Positions 24,732-33,235 of a DNA stretch of 64,000 nucleotides are shown here, in pieces. The DNA is taken from assembly GCF_900129175.1 (NCBI RefSeq), contig NZ_FQUI01000003.1:1-64000 (forward strand), read 5' to 3'. Made by a program: the position numbers and the translations under genes. Below the pieces are notes generated by a model. That model ran no database searches. It was given only the letters and a program-made list of their open reading frames with translations, and was not told where the DNA came from. Position 1 is the first letter of the stretch. Each line of letters begins with the position of its first letter. This stretch comes from Marinitoga hydrogenitolerans DSM 16785. GTDB taxonomy: Bacteria > Thermotogota > Thermotogae > Petrotogales > Petrotogaceae.

Positions 24732-24757
24732 ATACAACAAAAAAAATTTTTTATCAA
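24729..24757 (-). promoter_or_regulatory. Promoter of the sugar operon
   Basis: On the minus strand TTGATA (24752-24757), 17 bp, TATAAT (24729-24734). The untranslated leader is about 60 nt. I see nothing else in the rest of the 24664-24907 gap apart from the ADP-ribosylglycohydrolase terminator. Confidence 0.85.
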
Positions 24758-24870
24758 TTATAAAATGGAGCGGTTATTAATAATTAAATATCATTTGTAG
24801 TTGTTATATGCTATTAAGTGAAAAAATCTAATAAAATTAATTAAATATTTTTTATATAGATAAAAAAATA

Positions 24871-24889
24871 AAGCCTCAAATTGAGGCTT
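24871..24889 (-). terminator. Terminator after the ADP-ribosylglycohydrolase gene
   Basis: aagcctca/tgaggctt stem (24871-24878 with 24882-24889), 3-nt loop, with a U-rich tract on the minus strand. Confidence 0.85.
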
Positions 24890-24907
24890 ATAAAAACTTC
24901 AAAAATT

Positions 24908-25798
24908 TCATTCGGTTGAAATAGAAGCATTATAAAGGTTCTCTATTATTTCCATTATTAAATCTTTTTTTGCGATTTTCAATATCCATAATTTAGGGAG
25001 GTTACTGTATCCATAATATGATCCAGCTAATTGCCCTATTATAGCCCCAATTGTATCAGTATCTCCCTTAAAATTAATAGCAGTTAAAACAGCATCCTTA
25101 AAATTATTGGTATTATAAAATGCCCATAATGCTATTTCTAAAGAATCCAAAGAAGCAGATGATGATCTTATTTGTTCTTTTGATTTGTATTTAATATCAA
25201 CAACTCTTAATCTTACGTCATATACCAAATCCATTTTCTTATGAATTTCATTCATTAAAAATTTTTTATTTTCGCCATTAATAGCCTGTTGAATAATTCC
25301 ACCAAGTAATTTGCAGGAGTGGATTGAATAAATATTATTATGTGTGGTATAAGAACTTTGTCCAGAATAATATATAGCGTCTTTAAATGAATTTTTAAAA
25401 AACATGGGAATAGGAGCTAATCTTGCTAAAGATTTATTTGAATCGATATTTGTAATATCAGCAAATTTGGTATATTTTTCATAATATATTAATGCATCCA
25501 TTGTTTGGTTATCTATGCCAAAAGCTTTATCTTTAGAAGATAAATATCCGTCATCAATCCATTTTAGGTATTTTTTTATTTGGCTGTCTAAATCAAATCC
25601 ATCTTCAATTAAACTTTCAGCGAGACATAAAGCCATTGAGGCAGAATCTGTCCACTCTCCAATGTTTAAACCATAAATACCGCCCTTTGAAAAGTCTGTT
25701 ATTTTTTCTACATTCAAGTTTTTATAGGGAGCACCTAAAGCATTTCCTACAATTAAACCAAATAATGCGCCTATAAATCTATCCTTAGTTTTATCCAT
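24908..25798 (-). CDS. ADP-ribosylglycohydrolase family protein (DraG-like)
   Basis: A 296-residue all-helical protein. The family start GALFGLIVGNALGAPYKN and the C-terminal metal motif KGDTDTIGAIIGQLAGSYYG are clear. The N-terminal metal motif, usually TDDT, reads GEWTDSASMALCLAESLIE: one of the two adjacent Asp residues is Ser and the Thr is changed. The enzyme may hydrolyse ADP-ribose bonds with an altered metal site, or act on another ligand. The ATG at 25798 follows AAAGGGGG; the start six codons upstream includes that site. Its promoter faces the asnS promoter. Confidence 0.88.
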   Translation of the reverse strand: MDKTKDRFIGALFGLIVGNALGAPYKNLNVEKITDFSKGGIYGLNIGEWTDSASMALCLAESLIEDGFDLDSQIKKYLKWIDDGYLSSKDKAFGIDNQTMDALIYYEKYTKFADITNIDSNKSLARLAPIPMFFKNSFKDAIYYSGQSSYTTHNNIYSIHSCKLLGGIIQQAINGENKKFLMNEIHKKMDLVYDVRLRVVDIKYKSKEQIRSSSASLDSLEIALWAFYNTNNFKDAVLTAINFKGDTDTIGAIIGQLAGSYYGYSNLPKLWILKIAKKDLIMEIIENLYNASISTE

Positions 25799-25831
25799 AA
25801 CATTGCCCCCTTTCAAAGATTATTTAATTTA

Positions 25832-25856
25832 ATTATAACATATTATATGTTATAAT
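25832..25856. promoter_or_regulatory. Symmetric divergent promoter (ADP-ribosylglycohydrolase / asnS)
   Basis: A 25-bp palindrome: arms attataacatat (25832-25843) and atatgttataat (25845-25856) around one base. The outer ends are TATAAT on each strand, so two -10 elements face outward from one symmetric element. The -35 regions are weak. Confidence 0.65.
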
Positions 25857-25888
25857 ATATAAAAATTGAATATTTGGGAGGGAGAAAT

Positions 25889-27187
25889 ATGGAATGGGTA
25901 TATATTAAAGATATGAAAAAATATATAGGCCAGAAAGTAGAGTTTAAAGGGTGGTTATGGAACAAAAGAGCAAGTGGAAAAATAGCCTTTTTACAGTTAA
26001 GGGATGGTACGGGGTTTGTTCAAGGTGTTGTTGAAAAAAACACTTTAGGAGAAGAAAAATATGCTCAGGTGAAAAAATTAAAAATGGAAAGTTCTTTAAT
26101 AGTTAAAGGAGTTGTTGTAGAAGATCAAAGATCGCCTGTTGGTTTTGAGTTACATATAGAAGATGTTGAGATAGTACATAATCCAACAGAAGATTATCCA
26201 ATTTCAAAAAAAGAGCATGGTATTGATTTTTTAATGGAACATAGACATTTGTGGTTAAGGTCAAGAAGACAGTTTCATATATTAAAAATCAGGCATGAAA
26301 TAATTAAAGCCATAAGAGAATTTTATAATAATAATGGGTTTGTTTTAATAGATACACCAATATTTACAGGTTCAATTGGCGAGAGTGCAGGTAATACATT
26401 TGAAATAGAATATTTTGATTATGGAAAGGTTTATTTAGCTCAAACGGGTCAATTATATCTAGAAGCAGCAGCAATGGCTTTGGGAAAGGTATATAACTTA
26501 GGGCCTACATTTAGAGCTGAAAAGTCAAAAACAAGAAGACATTTAATAGAATTTTGGATGAATGAAGCAGAGGTAGCATATTACACGCACGAAGATAATA
26601 TGAAATTACAGGAAAATTTGGTGTCTTACGTTGTAAAAAAAGTTTTAGAAAATGCATCGGAAAATTTAAAAGCTCTTGATAGAGATATTTCAAAATTAGA
26701 AAAAATAGAAGCACCATTCCCAAGAATTACATATACAGATGCTATAAAATTATTGAATAAAAAAGGTTCGGATATAAGATGGGGTGAAGACTTAGGAGCG
26801 GATGATGAAACGTTGATTTCTGAAGAATTTGATAGACCTGTTATTATTGAAAAGTATCCAAAATCAGTAAAAGCATTTTATATGCAGCCAGATCCTGAAA
26901 ATCCTGATGTTGTTTTATGTGATGATATGATTGCTCCAGAAGGTTATGGTGAAATTATTGGAGCATCAGAAAGAATCTGGCAAGAAGAAGTGCTTTTAGA
27001 AAGATTAAAAGAAAATAATTTGCCAATTGAAGAATATCAATGGTATCTTGATTTAAGAAAATATGGATCAGTCCCTCATAGTGGTTTTGGTTTAGGAATT
27101 GAAAGAACAGTTGCTTGGATTTGTGGTTTAAAGCATATAAGGGAAGCAATACCTTTTGCAAGGACATTATATAGAGTTTATCCTTAA
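25889..27187 (+). CDS. asnS: Asparaginyl-tRNA synthetase
   Basis: A class IIb aminoacyl-tRNA synthetase of 432 residues. The N-terminal OB fold ([30 protein letters not shown]) binds the anticodon. Motif 2 ([24 protein letters not shown]) and motif 3 ([16 protein letters not shown]) form the catalytic site. The compact size and absence of the bacterial AspRS insertion favour AsnRS over AspRS. The ATG at 25889 follows GGGAGG; an in-frame TTG at 25874 would place the ribosome site inside the gene. It is followed by a terminator. Confidence 0.93.
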   Translation: MEWVYIKDMKKYIGQKVEFKGWLWNKRASGKIAFLQLRDGTGFVQGVVEKNTLGEEKYAQVKKLKMESSLIVKGVVVEDQRSPVGFELHIEDVEIVHNPTEDYPISKKEHGIDFLMEHRHLWLRSRRQFHILKIRHEIIKAIREFYNNNGFVLIDTPIFTGSIGESAGNTFEIEYFDYGKVYLAQTGQLYLEAAAMALGKVYNLGPTFRAEKSKTRRHLIEFWMNEAEVAYYTHEDNMKLQENLVSYVVKKVLENASENLKALDRDISKLEKIEAPFPRITYTDAIKLLNKKGSDIRWGEDLGADDETLISEEFDRPVIIEKYPKSVKAFYMQPDPENPDVVLCDDMIAPEGYGEIIGASERIWQEEVLLERLKENNLPIEEYQWYLDLRKYGSVPHSGFGLGIERTVAWICGLKHIREAIPFARTLYRVYP

Positions 27188-27189
27188 GA

Positions 27190-27212
27190 AAAGAGCTGAT
27201 TTTCAGCTCTTT
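27190..27212 (+). terminator. Terminator after asnS
   Basis: aaagagctga/tcagctcttt stem (27190-27199 with 27203-27212), 3-nt loop, followed by a T-rich tract. Confidence 0.88.
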
Positions 27213-27252
27213 TTCATTTACATTTTATTTACTTTAATAATCTTTTGTTTAC

Positions 27253-27282
27253 TTGACATCTAGATGATTTATATGTTAGAAT
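27253..27282 (+). promoter_or_regulatory. Promoter of the methionine leader and metQNI operon
   Basis: TTGACA (27253-27258), 18 bp, TAGAAT (27277-27282), 45 bp ahead of the leader start codon. Confidence 0.85.
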
Positions 27283-27327
27283 ACGAAAAAATATAAATAG
27301 AATGAAAAAATATATTCGGGTGATATT

Positions 27328-27435
27328 ATGAGATTAAGTAATAATTTAAAAAGATTATATAAAGTACATATGATGATGATGTGGCATACCGGTCTTCTTT
27401 TTAAGAAGATTAATGCCACTCTGTTTTTGTGCTGA
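27328..27435 (+). CDS. Leader peptide with four consecutive Met codons (transcription attenuation)
   Basis: A 35-codon open frame: ATG at 27328, TGA at 27433, with CGGGTG 6 nt upstream. Codons 15-18 are ATG ATG ATG ATG (27370-27381), followed by Trp. The stop codon is 15 nt ahead of a strong terminator, and metQ follows. Charged tRNA-Met limitation would stall a ribosome on the Met run. The frame is short, lies in a leader and has no recognisable fold, so its role is inferred to be regulatory. Confidence 0.88.
   Translation: MRLSNNLKRLYKVHMMMMWHTGLLFKKINATLFLC
27381..27419 (+). promoter_or_regulatory. Leader hairpin and antiterminator segment (Met leader)
   Basis: GTGGCAT (27381-27387) pairs perfectly with ATGCCAC (27413-27419). 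The 5' arm starts at the last base of the fourth Met codon. Inside lie CATACCGGTCTTC (27385-27397) and a small hairpin tcttctt/aagaaga (27393-27399 with 27403-27409). The segment can make 13 pairs with the terminator 5' arm (27450-27463), with one G-U and one bulged T. Stalling on the Met run would block the hairpin base and favour this antiterminator. Confidence 0.8.
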
Positions 27436-27450
27436 GTGGAATTAATTGAG

Positions 27451-27486
27451 AAGGCCGGTTATGAAAATAACCGGCCTTATTTTTTT
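27451..27486 (+). terminator. Attenuator terminator upstream of metQNI
   Basis: aaggccggttat/ataaccggcctt stem (27451-27462 with 27467-27478), GAAA loop, then T-rich sequence to 27486. It is placed between the leader stop codon and the metQ start at 27511. Confidence 0.95.
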
Positions 27487-27510
27487 ATAAAAATTCTTGG
27501 AGGTGATATT

Positions 27511-28305
27511 ATGAAAAAGTTTTTATTTGTGGTTTTATTGTTAATTTTAGTTATTTTTATTGGTTGTACAAAAGAAGAAAAGGTATTGAAAATTGGTGCA
27601 ACAGCTGTTCCACACGCAGAAATCCTTGAGTTTATTAAAGATGACTTTGAAAAAGAAAGCGGATATAAATTAGAGATTGTAGTTTTTAATGATTATGTTC
27701 AGCCGAATATAGCATTAGAAGAAGAACAGATCGATGCAAATTATTTTCAACATGTACCTTATTTAGAGGAGTTTTCAAAAAGCAAAGGATATAAAGATTT
27801 AATATCAATTGCAAAAATCCATGTTGAACCTATGGGGTTTTATTCAAAAAAATCAATAAAAGAATTTAAATCAGGCGATAAAGTGGTAATTCCGAATGAT
27901 GCAACAAATGAAGGAAGGGCATTGTTGTTATTACAGGAGAATGGATTAATAAAATTAAAGGATACGAATTCTTTAAAAGTTACTATTAATGATATTGAAG
28001 AAAATAAATATAATTTGGATTTCGTTGAATTAGATGCAGCATATTTGCCAAGGACATATAAAGAAGATACCTCTGTAATTGGTGCGGTAATAAATACAAA
28101 TTATGCAATAGAAAATGGATTAAACCCACTAAAAGATGCAATATTTATAGAAAATGCTAATTCACCATATGCAAATATTATAGCAGTAAAAGAAAAAAAT
28201 AAAGATAATAAAGAAATTCAACTTTTAATTAAATTATTACAATCAAAAAAAGTTAAGGATTTTATTTTAGAAAAATATAAAGGTGCTGTTGTACCAACCT
28301 TTTAA
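27511..28305 (+). CDS. metQ: Methionine ABC transporter binding lipoprotein MetQ
   Basis: A 264-residue lipoprotein of the NlpA/MetQ family. The signal peptide ends in IFIGC with Cys19 for lipid attachment. The mature part has LKIGATAVPHAEILEF, then QHVPYLEEFSKSKGY and the substrate-site stretch VIPNDATNEGRALLLLQENGLI typical of methionine-binding proteins. It presents methionine to MetN and MetI. The ATG at 27511 follows GGAGGTG; a start at 27436 in frame lies within the terminator. The Met-run leader directly upstream supports methionine as substrate. Confidence 0.95.
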   Translation: MKKFLFVVLLLILVIFIGCTKEEKVLKIGATAVPHAEILEFIKDDFEKESGYKLEIVVFNDYVQPNIALEEEQIDANYFQHVPYLEEFSKSKGYKDLISIAKIHVEPMGFYSKKSIKEFKSGDKVVIPNDATNEGRALLLLQENGLIKLKDTNSLKVTINDIEENKYNLDFVELDAAYLPRTYKEDTSVIGAVINTNYAIENGLNPLKDAIFIENANSPYANIIAVKEKNKDNKEIQLLIKLLQSKKVKDFILEKYKGAVVPTF

Positions 28306-28319
28306 GGAGAGTGAATGAA

Positions 28320-29294
28320 TTGTTAGAAGTGAAAAATTTAAATCTTATATATGATGGAGAAAATCATGTATTAAAGAATATAACTTTTAAATTAGAAAAA
28401 GGAGAAATATTAGGAATTATAGGACTTTCCGGTGCCGGAAAGTCTTCTCTATTAAGAGCTTTGAATTTACTTGAAAGACCTCATGGCGAAATATTATTTG
28501 ATAATATTAATTTAACCCAATTATCAAGAAAAGATTTAAGGAAATTTAGAAAAAAAATAGGAGTGGCTTTTCAACATTACAATTTATTATCAAGAAAAAC
28601 TGTTTTTGAAAATATTTCATTGCCTTTAATCTTAAATAAAGAAAATGAAATAGAAGAAAAAGTATCTAATATTATAAAAAAAGTTGGTCTTGAACATAGG
28701 AAAAACGCATTTCCGGCACATTTGTCAGGTGGCGAAAAACAGAGAGTTTCAATTGCAAGGGCAATTGTTTCTAATCCTGATATTTTATTTTTGGATGAAC
28801 CAACATCTGCGCTTGATCCAAAAACTACAGAAAAAATTCTTGAATTAATATTAAAAATTAATCAAGATATGAAAATTTCAACAATTATAGTAACACATGA
28901 AATGGATGTAATAAAGAGAATTTGTGATAAAATTTTGTATTTAAAAAATGGAAGTGTTCATTATTTTGGTGAAGTATATAGATTTTTTTCTGAATTTGAA
29001 AAGGAATTAAATGAAGAGTTTTATAAAGATATTAATTATGATTATAGCAAGTTGAAATTTAAAAATGGAGAAATAATAAAGGTTATTTTTTATGGAGAAA
29101 ATGTTGGAAAACCAATTTTAAACGAAATTTCTAAAAAATATGATATTACTTTCAATATTTTATATGGTAAAATAGAAGATTTTAAAAATGCACCATTTGG
29201 AAAATTAATTATAGAAATAGAAGGAGAAAAAACAAATGAATTTATAAATGAATTAAAAAAACATGTTTATGCTTTGGAGGTGTTAATGCTTTGA
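28320..29294 (+). CDS. metN: Methionine ABC transporter ATPase MetN
   Basis: A 324-residue ATPase of the methionine uptake system. Walker A is GLSGAGKSS (35-43), the signature is LSGGEKQR, Walker B is ILFLDEPTSALD. Residues 250-324 form the C-terminal NIL regulatory domain, which in MetN binds methionine and inhibits transport. The likely start is TTG at 28320, nine bases after AAGGAGA. A GTG at 28311 would lie too close to that site. The end overlaps metI by 4 bp. Confidence 0.95.
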   Translation: MLEVKNLNLIYDGENHVLKNITFKLEKGEILGIIGLSGAGKSSLLRALNLLERPHGEILFDNINLTQLSRKDLRKFRKKIGVAFQHYNLLSRKTVFENISLPLILNKENEIEEKVSNIIKKVGLEHRKNAFPAHLSGGEKQRVSIARAIVSNPDILFLDEPTSALDPKTTEKILELILKINQDMKISTIIVTHEMDVIKRICDKILYLKNGSVHYFGEVYRFFSEFEKELNEEFYKDINYDYSKLKFKNGEIIKVIFYGENVGKPILNEISKKYDITFNILYGKIEDFKNAPFGKLIIEIEGEKTNEFINELKKHVYALEVLML

Positions 29295-29938
29295 ACATTA
29301 TAAATGAATTAGTTAAGGCAACATTAGAAACATTATATATGACATTTTTTTCGGGTTTTTTAAGCGTTATTTTTGGAATACCTTTAGGAATAATATTATA
29401 CTTAACATCTATCAGCCAACTTAAAATATCAAAGATTATATATAGAATTTTTGATGTTGTTATTAATATATTTCGATCTATACCCTTTATTATATTAATT
29501 GTATTAGTTATACCTTTAACAAAGTTAATAGCAGGAACAATAATAGGTCCTAAATCAGCAATAGTATCTTTAACGATTGCCGCAATACCTTTTATGGCAA
29601 GATTAAGTGAAAGTACTTTTAATTCATTATCGAAAGAAATGATTGATACTGCACATACATTAGGAATGAATAATTTTGAATTTATAGTGAAGATTCTTAT
29701 CCCTGAAATGTTACCAAAAATTGTTTCTAATATAACTTTGTTACTAATAAACCTTGTAAATTATACAGCTATAGCAGGTGCGGTTGGAGCAGGAGGATTA
29801 GGTGCAATGGCTATAAATTATGGATATCAAAGATTTAGATTTGATATTTTAATGTATGATTTAATTATTTTAATTTTAATTACGCAAGTAATACAGTTTG
29901 TAGGAATGAAGATAGAAAATATAATAGATATAAAATAA
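29291..29938 (+). CDS. metI: Methionine ABC transporter permease MetI
   Basis: A 215-residue inner-membrane permease with five membrane segments and the EAA-like loop MIDTAHTLGMNNFEFIVKILIPEMLPK. It completes MetNIQ. It starts at TTG (29291), four bases before the end of metN, with GGAGGTG 8 nt upstream. An ATG at 29285 stops after two codons. The operon ends at an imperfect A/T-rich inverted repeat near 29946-29975. Confidence 0.94.
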   Translation: MNIINELVKATLETLYMTFFSGFLSVIFGIPLGIILYLTSISQLKISKIIYRIFDVVINIFRSIPFIILIVLVIPLTKLIAGTIIGPKSAIVSLTIAAIPFMARLSESTFNSLSKEMIDTAHTLGMNNFEFIVKILIPEMLPKIVSNITLLLINLVNYTAIAGAVGAGGLGAMAINYGYQRFRFDILMYDLIILILITQVIQFVGMKIENIIDIK

Positions 29939-29945
29939 TTGCGAA

Positions 29946-29976
29946 AAAATAGAAAAAGATCTTTTCCTATTTTATG
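29946..29976. terminator. Weak terminator-like repeat between metI and the MATE gene
   Basis: An imperfect inverted repeat, aaaatagaaaaaga with tcttttcctatttt, one mismatch, lies between two convergent genes. It is A/T-rich and less convincing than other terminators here. Confidence 0.45.
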
Positions 29977-29988
29977 AATATCGTGTTC

Positions 29989-31359
29989 TTATTTTTTATC
30001 TAAATATTTAATTTTATTTATAGTGACTCTCCCCCATGTAAAAGTAATTATCGAAGAAGCAGCATTTCCAGTAACAATCCCCCACCAAACACCGATTAGT
30101 CCGAAATTTAATGCGAATACATACAGCCATGAAAAAAACACCTGCATAATAAGCGTTCTATAAATAGAGGCAACAAAACTTTTAATCCCCTGCCCAATAC
30201 CTTGAAACATTGATGAAGTGAACATACCAAAAGGAACACCTGGAAGGAATAAACTCATAACTTTTAAAGCTATAACTAAGTCATTATAAATAACAGAAGA
30301 ACCTTTAGAATATGTAAATAATTTTGCGATTTGTGGTGAAAAGACAAAAATAATAGTCATTACAAAAAAACTTATAATTTCTCCGAATTTTATGGAGAAT
30401 AAATGTGCATCTGACAATTTTTTACTATTTTTTTGTCCGTAAGCAGCACCTGTTACTGAAGTTACGGCCATTGCAATCCCTATTAATGGAACAGTTCCGA
30501 AATTTATTATTCTCCATGAACTGGTAAAAACAGCAACTCCTAAATCTCCACCTGCTTTAACAGCAAATATATTTAAAACAAATATAGCAACAGACATAGA
30601 GATTTGAGATAATGAAGCAGGTATGCCAACCTTTAAAATATCTTTTAATATTTTTGAGTCGTATTTATAATCTTTAAAAGTAATTGTTAAATATGTATCT
30701 TTTTTTATAAACATCCAATATATAATTAAAAGTGTGGAAATACCAAAAGAAATAACTGTAGCATAAGCAGCACCTTTTATTCCCAATTTAAATCCGTATA
30801 TAAATAATGGATCAAGTCCTATATTTAATAAAGAGCCAGCAGCGATAGCATACATAGCTTTTTTAGCATCACCCTCACCTCTCAATATTCCATTTGCTGT
30901 ATTATTGAAAATTAAAAGTGGTGAAAAAAATATTAAAATATATGCATAATCAAGAGATAATTGTAGGGTCTTCTTACTTGTGCCAAGAGAGGTCAAAATA
31001 GATCTTATAGAAGTTAAAAATACTATTGTTGTAATTACCCCTATAATTATGGATAAAAAAATAGAAATTATAGCTGCAGAATCTGCACCACTTTTATCTT
31101 TTTCACCTATTTTTCTTGATATTGCAGAACTTGCACCAACTCCAAGTCCAGATGCCAACGAAATTACAATCATAAATATTGGGAAATATAACCCTATTGC
31201 TGCTAGGGCATTTGAACCAAGTCCGGCAACCCAAATACTATCAATTAAATTGTATAGTGTTTGTACCAACATTGCTAGAATCAAAGGGATTGAAAGTTTT
31301 ATAATAGCTTTTTTAGGATCACCTTTTAGTAATATAGTTCCTTTTGTATCTTTTTCCAT
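29989..31359 (-). CDS. MATE family efflux transporter
   Basis: A 456-residue inner-membrane protein with twelve membrane segments in two halves. It starts with the usual GDPKKAIIKLSIPLILAMLVQTLYNLIDSIWVAGLGSNAL block, and the second half repeats it from IPASLSQISMSVAIFVLNIF. MATE pumps export drugs or metabolites against Na+ or H+. The substrate is not predictable. It is transcribed alone on the minus strand, with a good ribosome site GGAGGC. Confidence 0.94.
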   Translation of the reverse strand: MEKDTKGTILLKGDPKKAIIKLSIPLILAMLVQTLYNLIDSIWVAGLGSNALAAIGLYFPIFMIVISLASGLGVGASSAISRKIGEKDKSGADSAAIISIFLSIIIGVITTIVFLTSIRSILTSLGTSKKTLQLSLDYAYILIFFSPLLIFNNTANGILRGEGDAKKAMYAIAAGSLLNIGLDPLFIYGFKLGIKGAAYATVISFGISTLLIIYWMFIKKDTYLTITFKDYKYDSKILKDILKVGIPASLSQISMSVAIFVLNIFAVKAGGDLGVAVFTSSWRIINFGTVPLIGIAMAVTSVTGAAYGQKNSKKLSDAHLFSIKFGEIISFFVMTIIFVFSPQIAKLFTYSKGSSVIYNDLVIALKVMSLFLPGVPFGMFTSSMFQGIGQGIKSFVASIYRTLIMQVFFSWLYVFALNFGLIGVWWGIVTGNAASSIITFTWGRVTINKIKYLDKK

Positions 31360-31449
31360 AAAATGCCTCCAAATTTATTTTCAAAAATGGCTAATTACAA
31401 TTATATCATAACCAACATTAATTATTAAATAAAATTATCTCAAAAATAA

Positions 31450-31477
31450 TTGTTTTAAAATAAATATATGATATAAT
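31450..31477 (+). promoter_or_regulatory. Promoter of the ruvB operon
   Basis: TTGTTT (31450-31455), 16 bp, TATAAT (31472-31477), 30 bp ahead of the ruvB start. Confidence 0.65.
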
Positions 31478-31507
31478 ATTATGAATTGGATTGTCTGGAG
31501 GTATTAT

Positions 31508-32530
31508 ATGAATGATAGAATTTTAGATCCCGCTGAAAAGAATGAAGAAAATACAATTATAAATCTTAGACCACAGTATTTAAAAGAATATATTGGTCAG
31601 GAAAAGGTAAAAGAAAAATTAAAAATTAGTATAGATGCGGCAAAAAAAAGAAAAGAGCCACTTGATCATATTTTATTAGCAGGACCGCCCGGTTTAGGTA
31701 AAACGACCTTGGCTAATGTTATTGCAAATGAAATGGGAGCAAATATTCAAGTAACAAGTGGACCAGTTTTAGAAAGAGCAGGAGATTTAGCAGCTATTTT
31801 AACTAATTTGCAAAATGGAGATGTTTTGTTTATAGATGAAATTCATCGAATAAATAGATCAGTTGAAGAAATTTTATATTCCGCAATGGAAGATTTTCAA
31901 TTGGATATTGTTATAGGAAAAGGTCCTGGAGCGAGGTCTATTAGAATAGATTTAAATCATTTTACATTAATAGGAGCAACAACAAGAACAGGATTAATAG
32001 CAGCACCTTTAAGAAGTAGATTTGGAATAATAATGGAAATGAATTTTTATCCACCAGAAGAATTGAAAAAGATTATCATTAGAAGTGCCAAAATACTTAA
32101 TGTAGAAATAACTGAAGAAGCAGCTTTATTAATAGCAGAGCGATCACGCGGAACGCCAAGAATTGCAAATAGATTATTGAAAAGAGTTAGAGACTATGCT
32201 CAAATAAATAATGAGGGTTTAATAGACATAAATTCAGTTAATAAAACGATGACATTGCTTGAAATAGATCATGAAGGATTAGATGAAATGGATAGAAGAA
32301 TATTAAAAACCATAATAGAATTTTATAAAGGTGGTCCAGTTGGATTAAAGGCTTTAGCAGCATCGCTTGGTATTGAATCTGATAGTATAAGTGAAGTTTA
32401 TGAACCGTATTTGCTTCAAAAAGGATTTCTGGTTAGAACTCATAGAGGTAGAATGGTTACAGAAAAAGCATTAAAACATTTAGGAATTGCAAGAGATAAT
32501 AAAAACTTATTTTCATTATGGGGGAATTAA
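31508..32530 (+). CDS. ruvB: Holliday junction branch-migration ATPase RuvB
   Basis: A 340-residue AAA+ motor that, with RuvA, drives branch migration of Holliday junctions. Walker A is GPPGLGKTT (59-67), Walker B is [11 protein letters not shown], sensor 1 is [18 protein letters not shown], and the C-terminal winged helix ends with [14 protein letters not shown]. The ATG at 31508 follows GGAGG; the frame extends upstream to 31481 without a ribosome site. It is the first gene of a long operon to 39233, and the next start is 1 bp after its stop codon. Confidence 0.97.
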   Translation: MNDRILDPAEKNEENTIINLRPQYLKEYIGQEKVKEKLKISIDAAKKRKEPLDHILLAGPPGLGKTTLANVIANEMGANIQVTSGPVLERAGDLAAILTNLQNGDVLFIDEIHRINRSVEEILYSAMEDFQLDIVIGKGPGARSIRIDLNHFTLIGATTRTGLIAAPLRSRFGIIMEMNFYPPEELKKIIIRSAKILNVEITEEAALLIAERSRGTPRIANRLLKRVRDYAQINNEGLIDINSVNKTMTLLEIDHEGLDEMDRRILKTIIEFYKGGPVGLKALAASLGIESDSISEVYEPYLLQKGFLVRTHRGRMVTEKALKHLGIARDNKNLFSLWGN

Positions 32531-32531
32531 A

Positions 32532-33230
32532 ATGAGTTTTATTACAGAAAATCTAAAAAATATCACAGAAAATATAAAAAAACATTCAAATAGCGTAAAT
32601 AGAAATTATAATGATATTTTACTAATAGCAGTTTCTAAAACATTTCCAGTTGAATACATAAAAGAATTATATGAATTTGGAATTAAAAACTTTGGTGAAA
32701 ATAAAGCTCAGGAATTAAGAAAAAAAGCTGAAGAGTTAAAAGATTATGATATTAAATGGCATTTTATAGGCAGAATACAAACAAATAAGATTAAATATAT
32801 AGTTCCAATATCTGAATATATTCATTCCGTTTTTAGAGAAAAAGAAATAGTTGAAATAGATAAAATAGCTAAAAAACACAGTAAAATTCAAAAAATTTTG
32901 ATCGAAATAAATGTATCCGGAGAGGAAACAAAAGGCGGAATTGAACCTAATGAGTTAAATGAACTTTTAAAACAAGCAGAAAAATATGAAAATGTTAAAG
33001 TAGTTGGTTTAATGACAATGGCGCCATATACAAATGATGAAAACGAAATTAAAAAGGTATTTTTAGGATTAAAAGAGTTGAGGGATAAATATGTAAAAGA
33101 TTATCCTGATTTAAGAGAATTATCTATGGGGATGAGTAATGATTATCTTATAGCAATAGAATCCGGTTCAACTATGTTAAGAATTGGATCACTTATATTT
33201 GGCAAAAGAAATTATAATATAGGAGGTTGA
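32532..33230 (+). CDS. PLP homeostasis protein YggS/PipY
   Basis: A 232-residue PLP-binding protein of fold type III (YggS/PipY/PROSC). The PLP lysine is K36 (LIAVSKTFP), followed by the family stretches FGENKAQELRKK and WHFIGRIQTNKIKY, and the phosphate loop SMGMSNDYLIAIESGSTMLRIGSLIFG. It is believed to buffer free PLP, not to catalyse a reaction. GGGGG lies ahead of the ATG. It is followed by yggT, a neighbour it has in many bacteria. Confidence 0.95.
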   Translation: MSFITENLKNITENIKKHSNSVNRNYNDILLIAVSKTFPVEYIKELYEFGIKNFGENKAQELRKKAEELKDYDIKWHFIGRIQTNKIKYIVPISEYIHSVFREKEIVEIDKIAKKHSKIQKILIEINVSGEETKGGIEPNELNELLKQAEKYENVKVVGLMTMAPYTNDENEIKKVFLGLKELRDKYVKDYPDLRELSMGMSNDYLIAIESGSTMLRIGSLIFGKRNYNIGG

Positions 33231-33235
33231 TAACA

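Noticed and set aside
27253-27510. SAM riboswitch (S-box) or T-box ahead of metQ
   Set aside because: No S-box core or T-box sequence is visible. The leader is explained by the Met-codon frame, the hairpin and the terminator.
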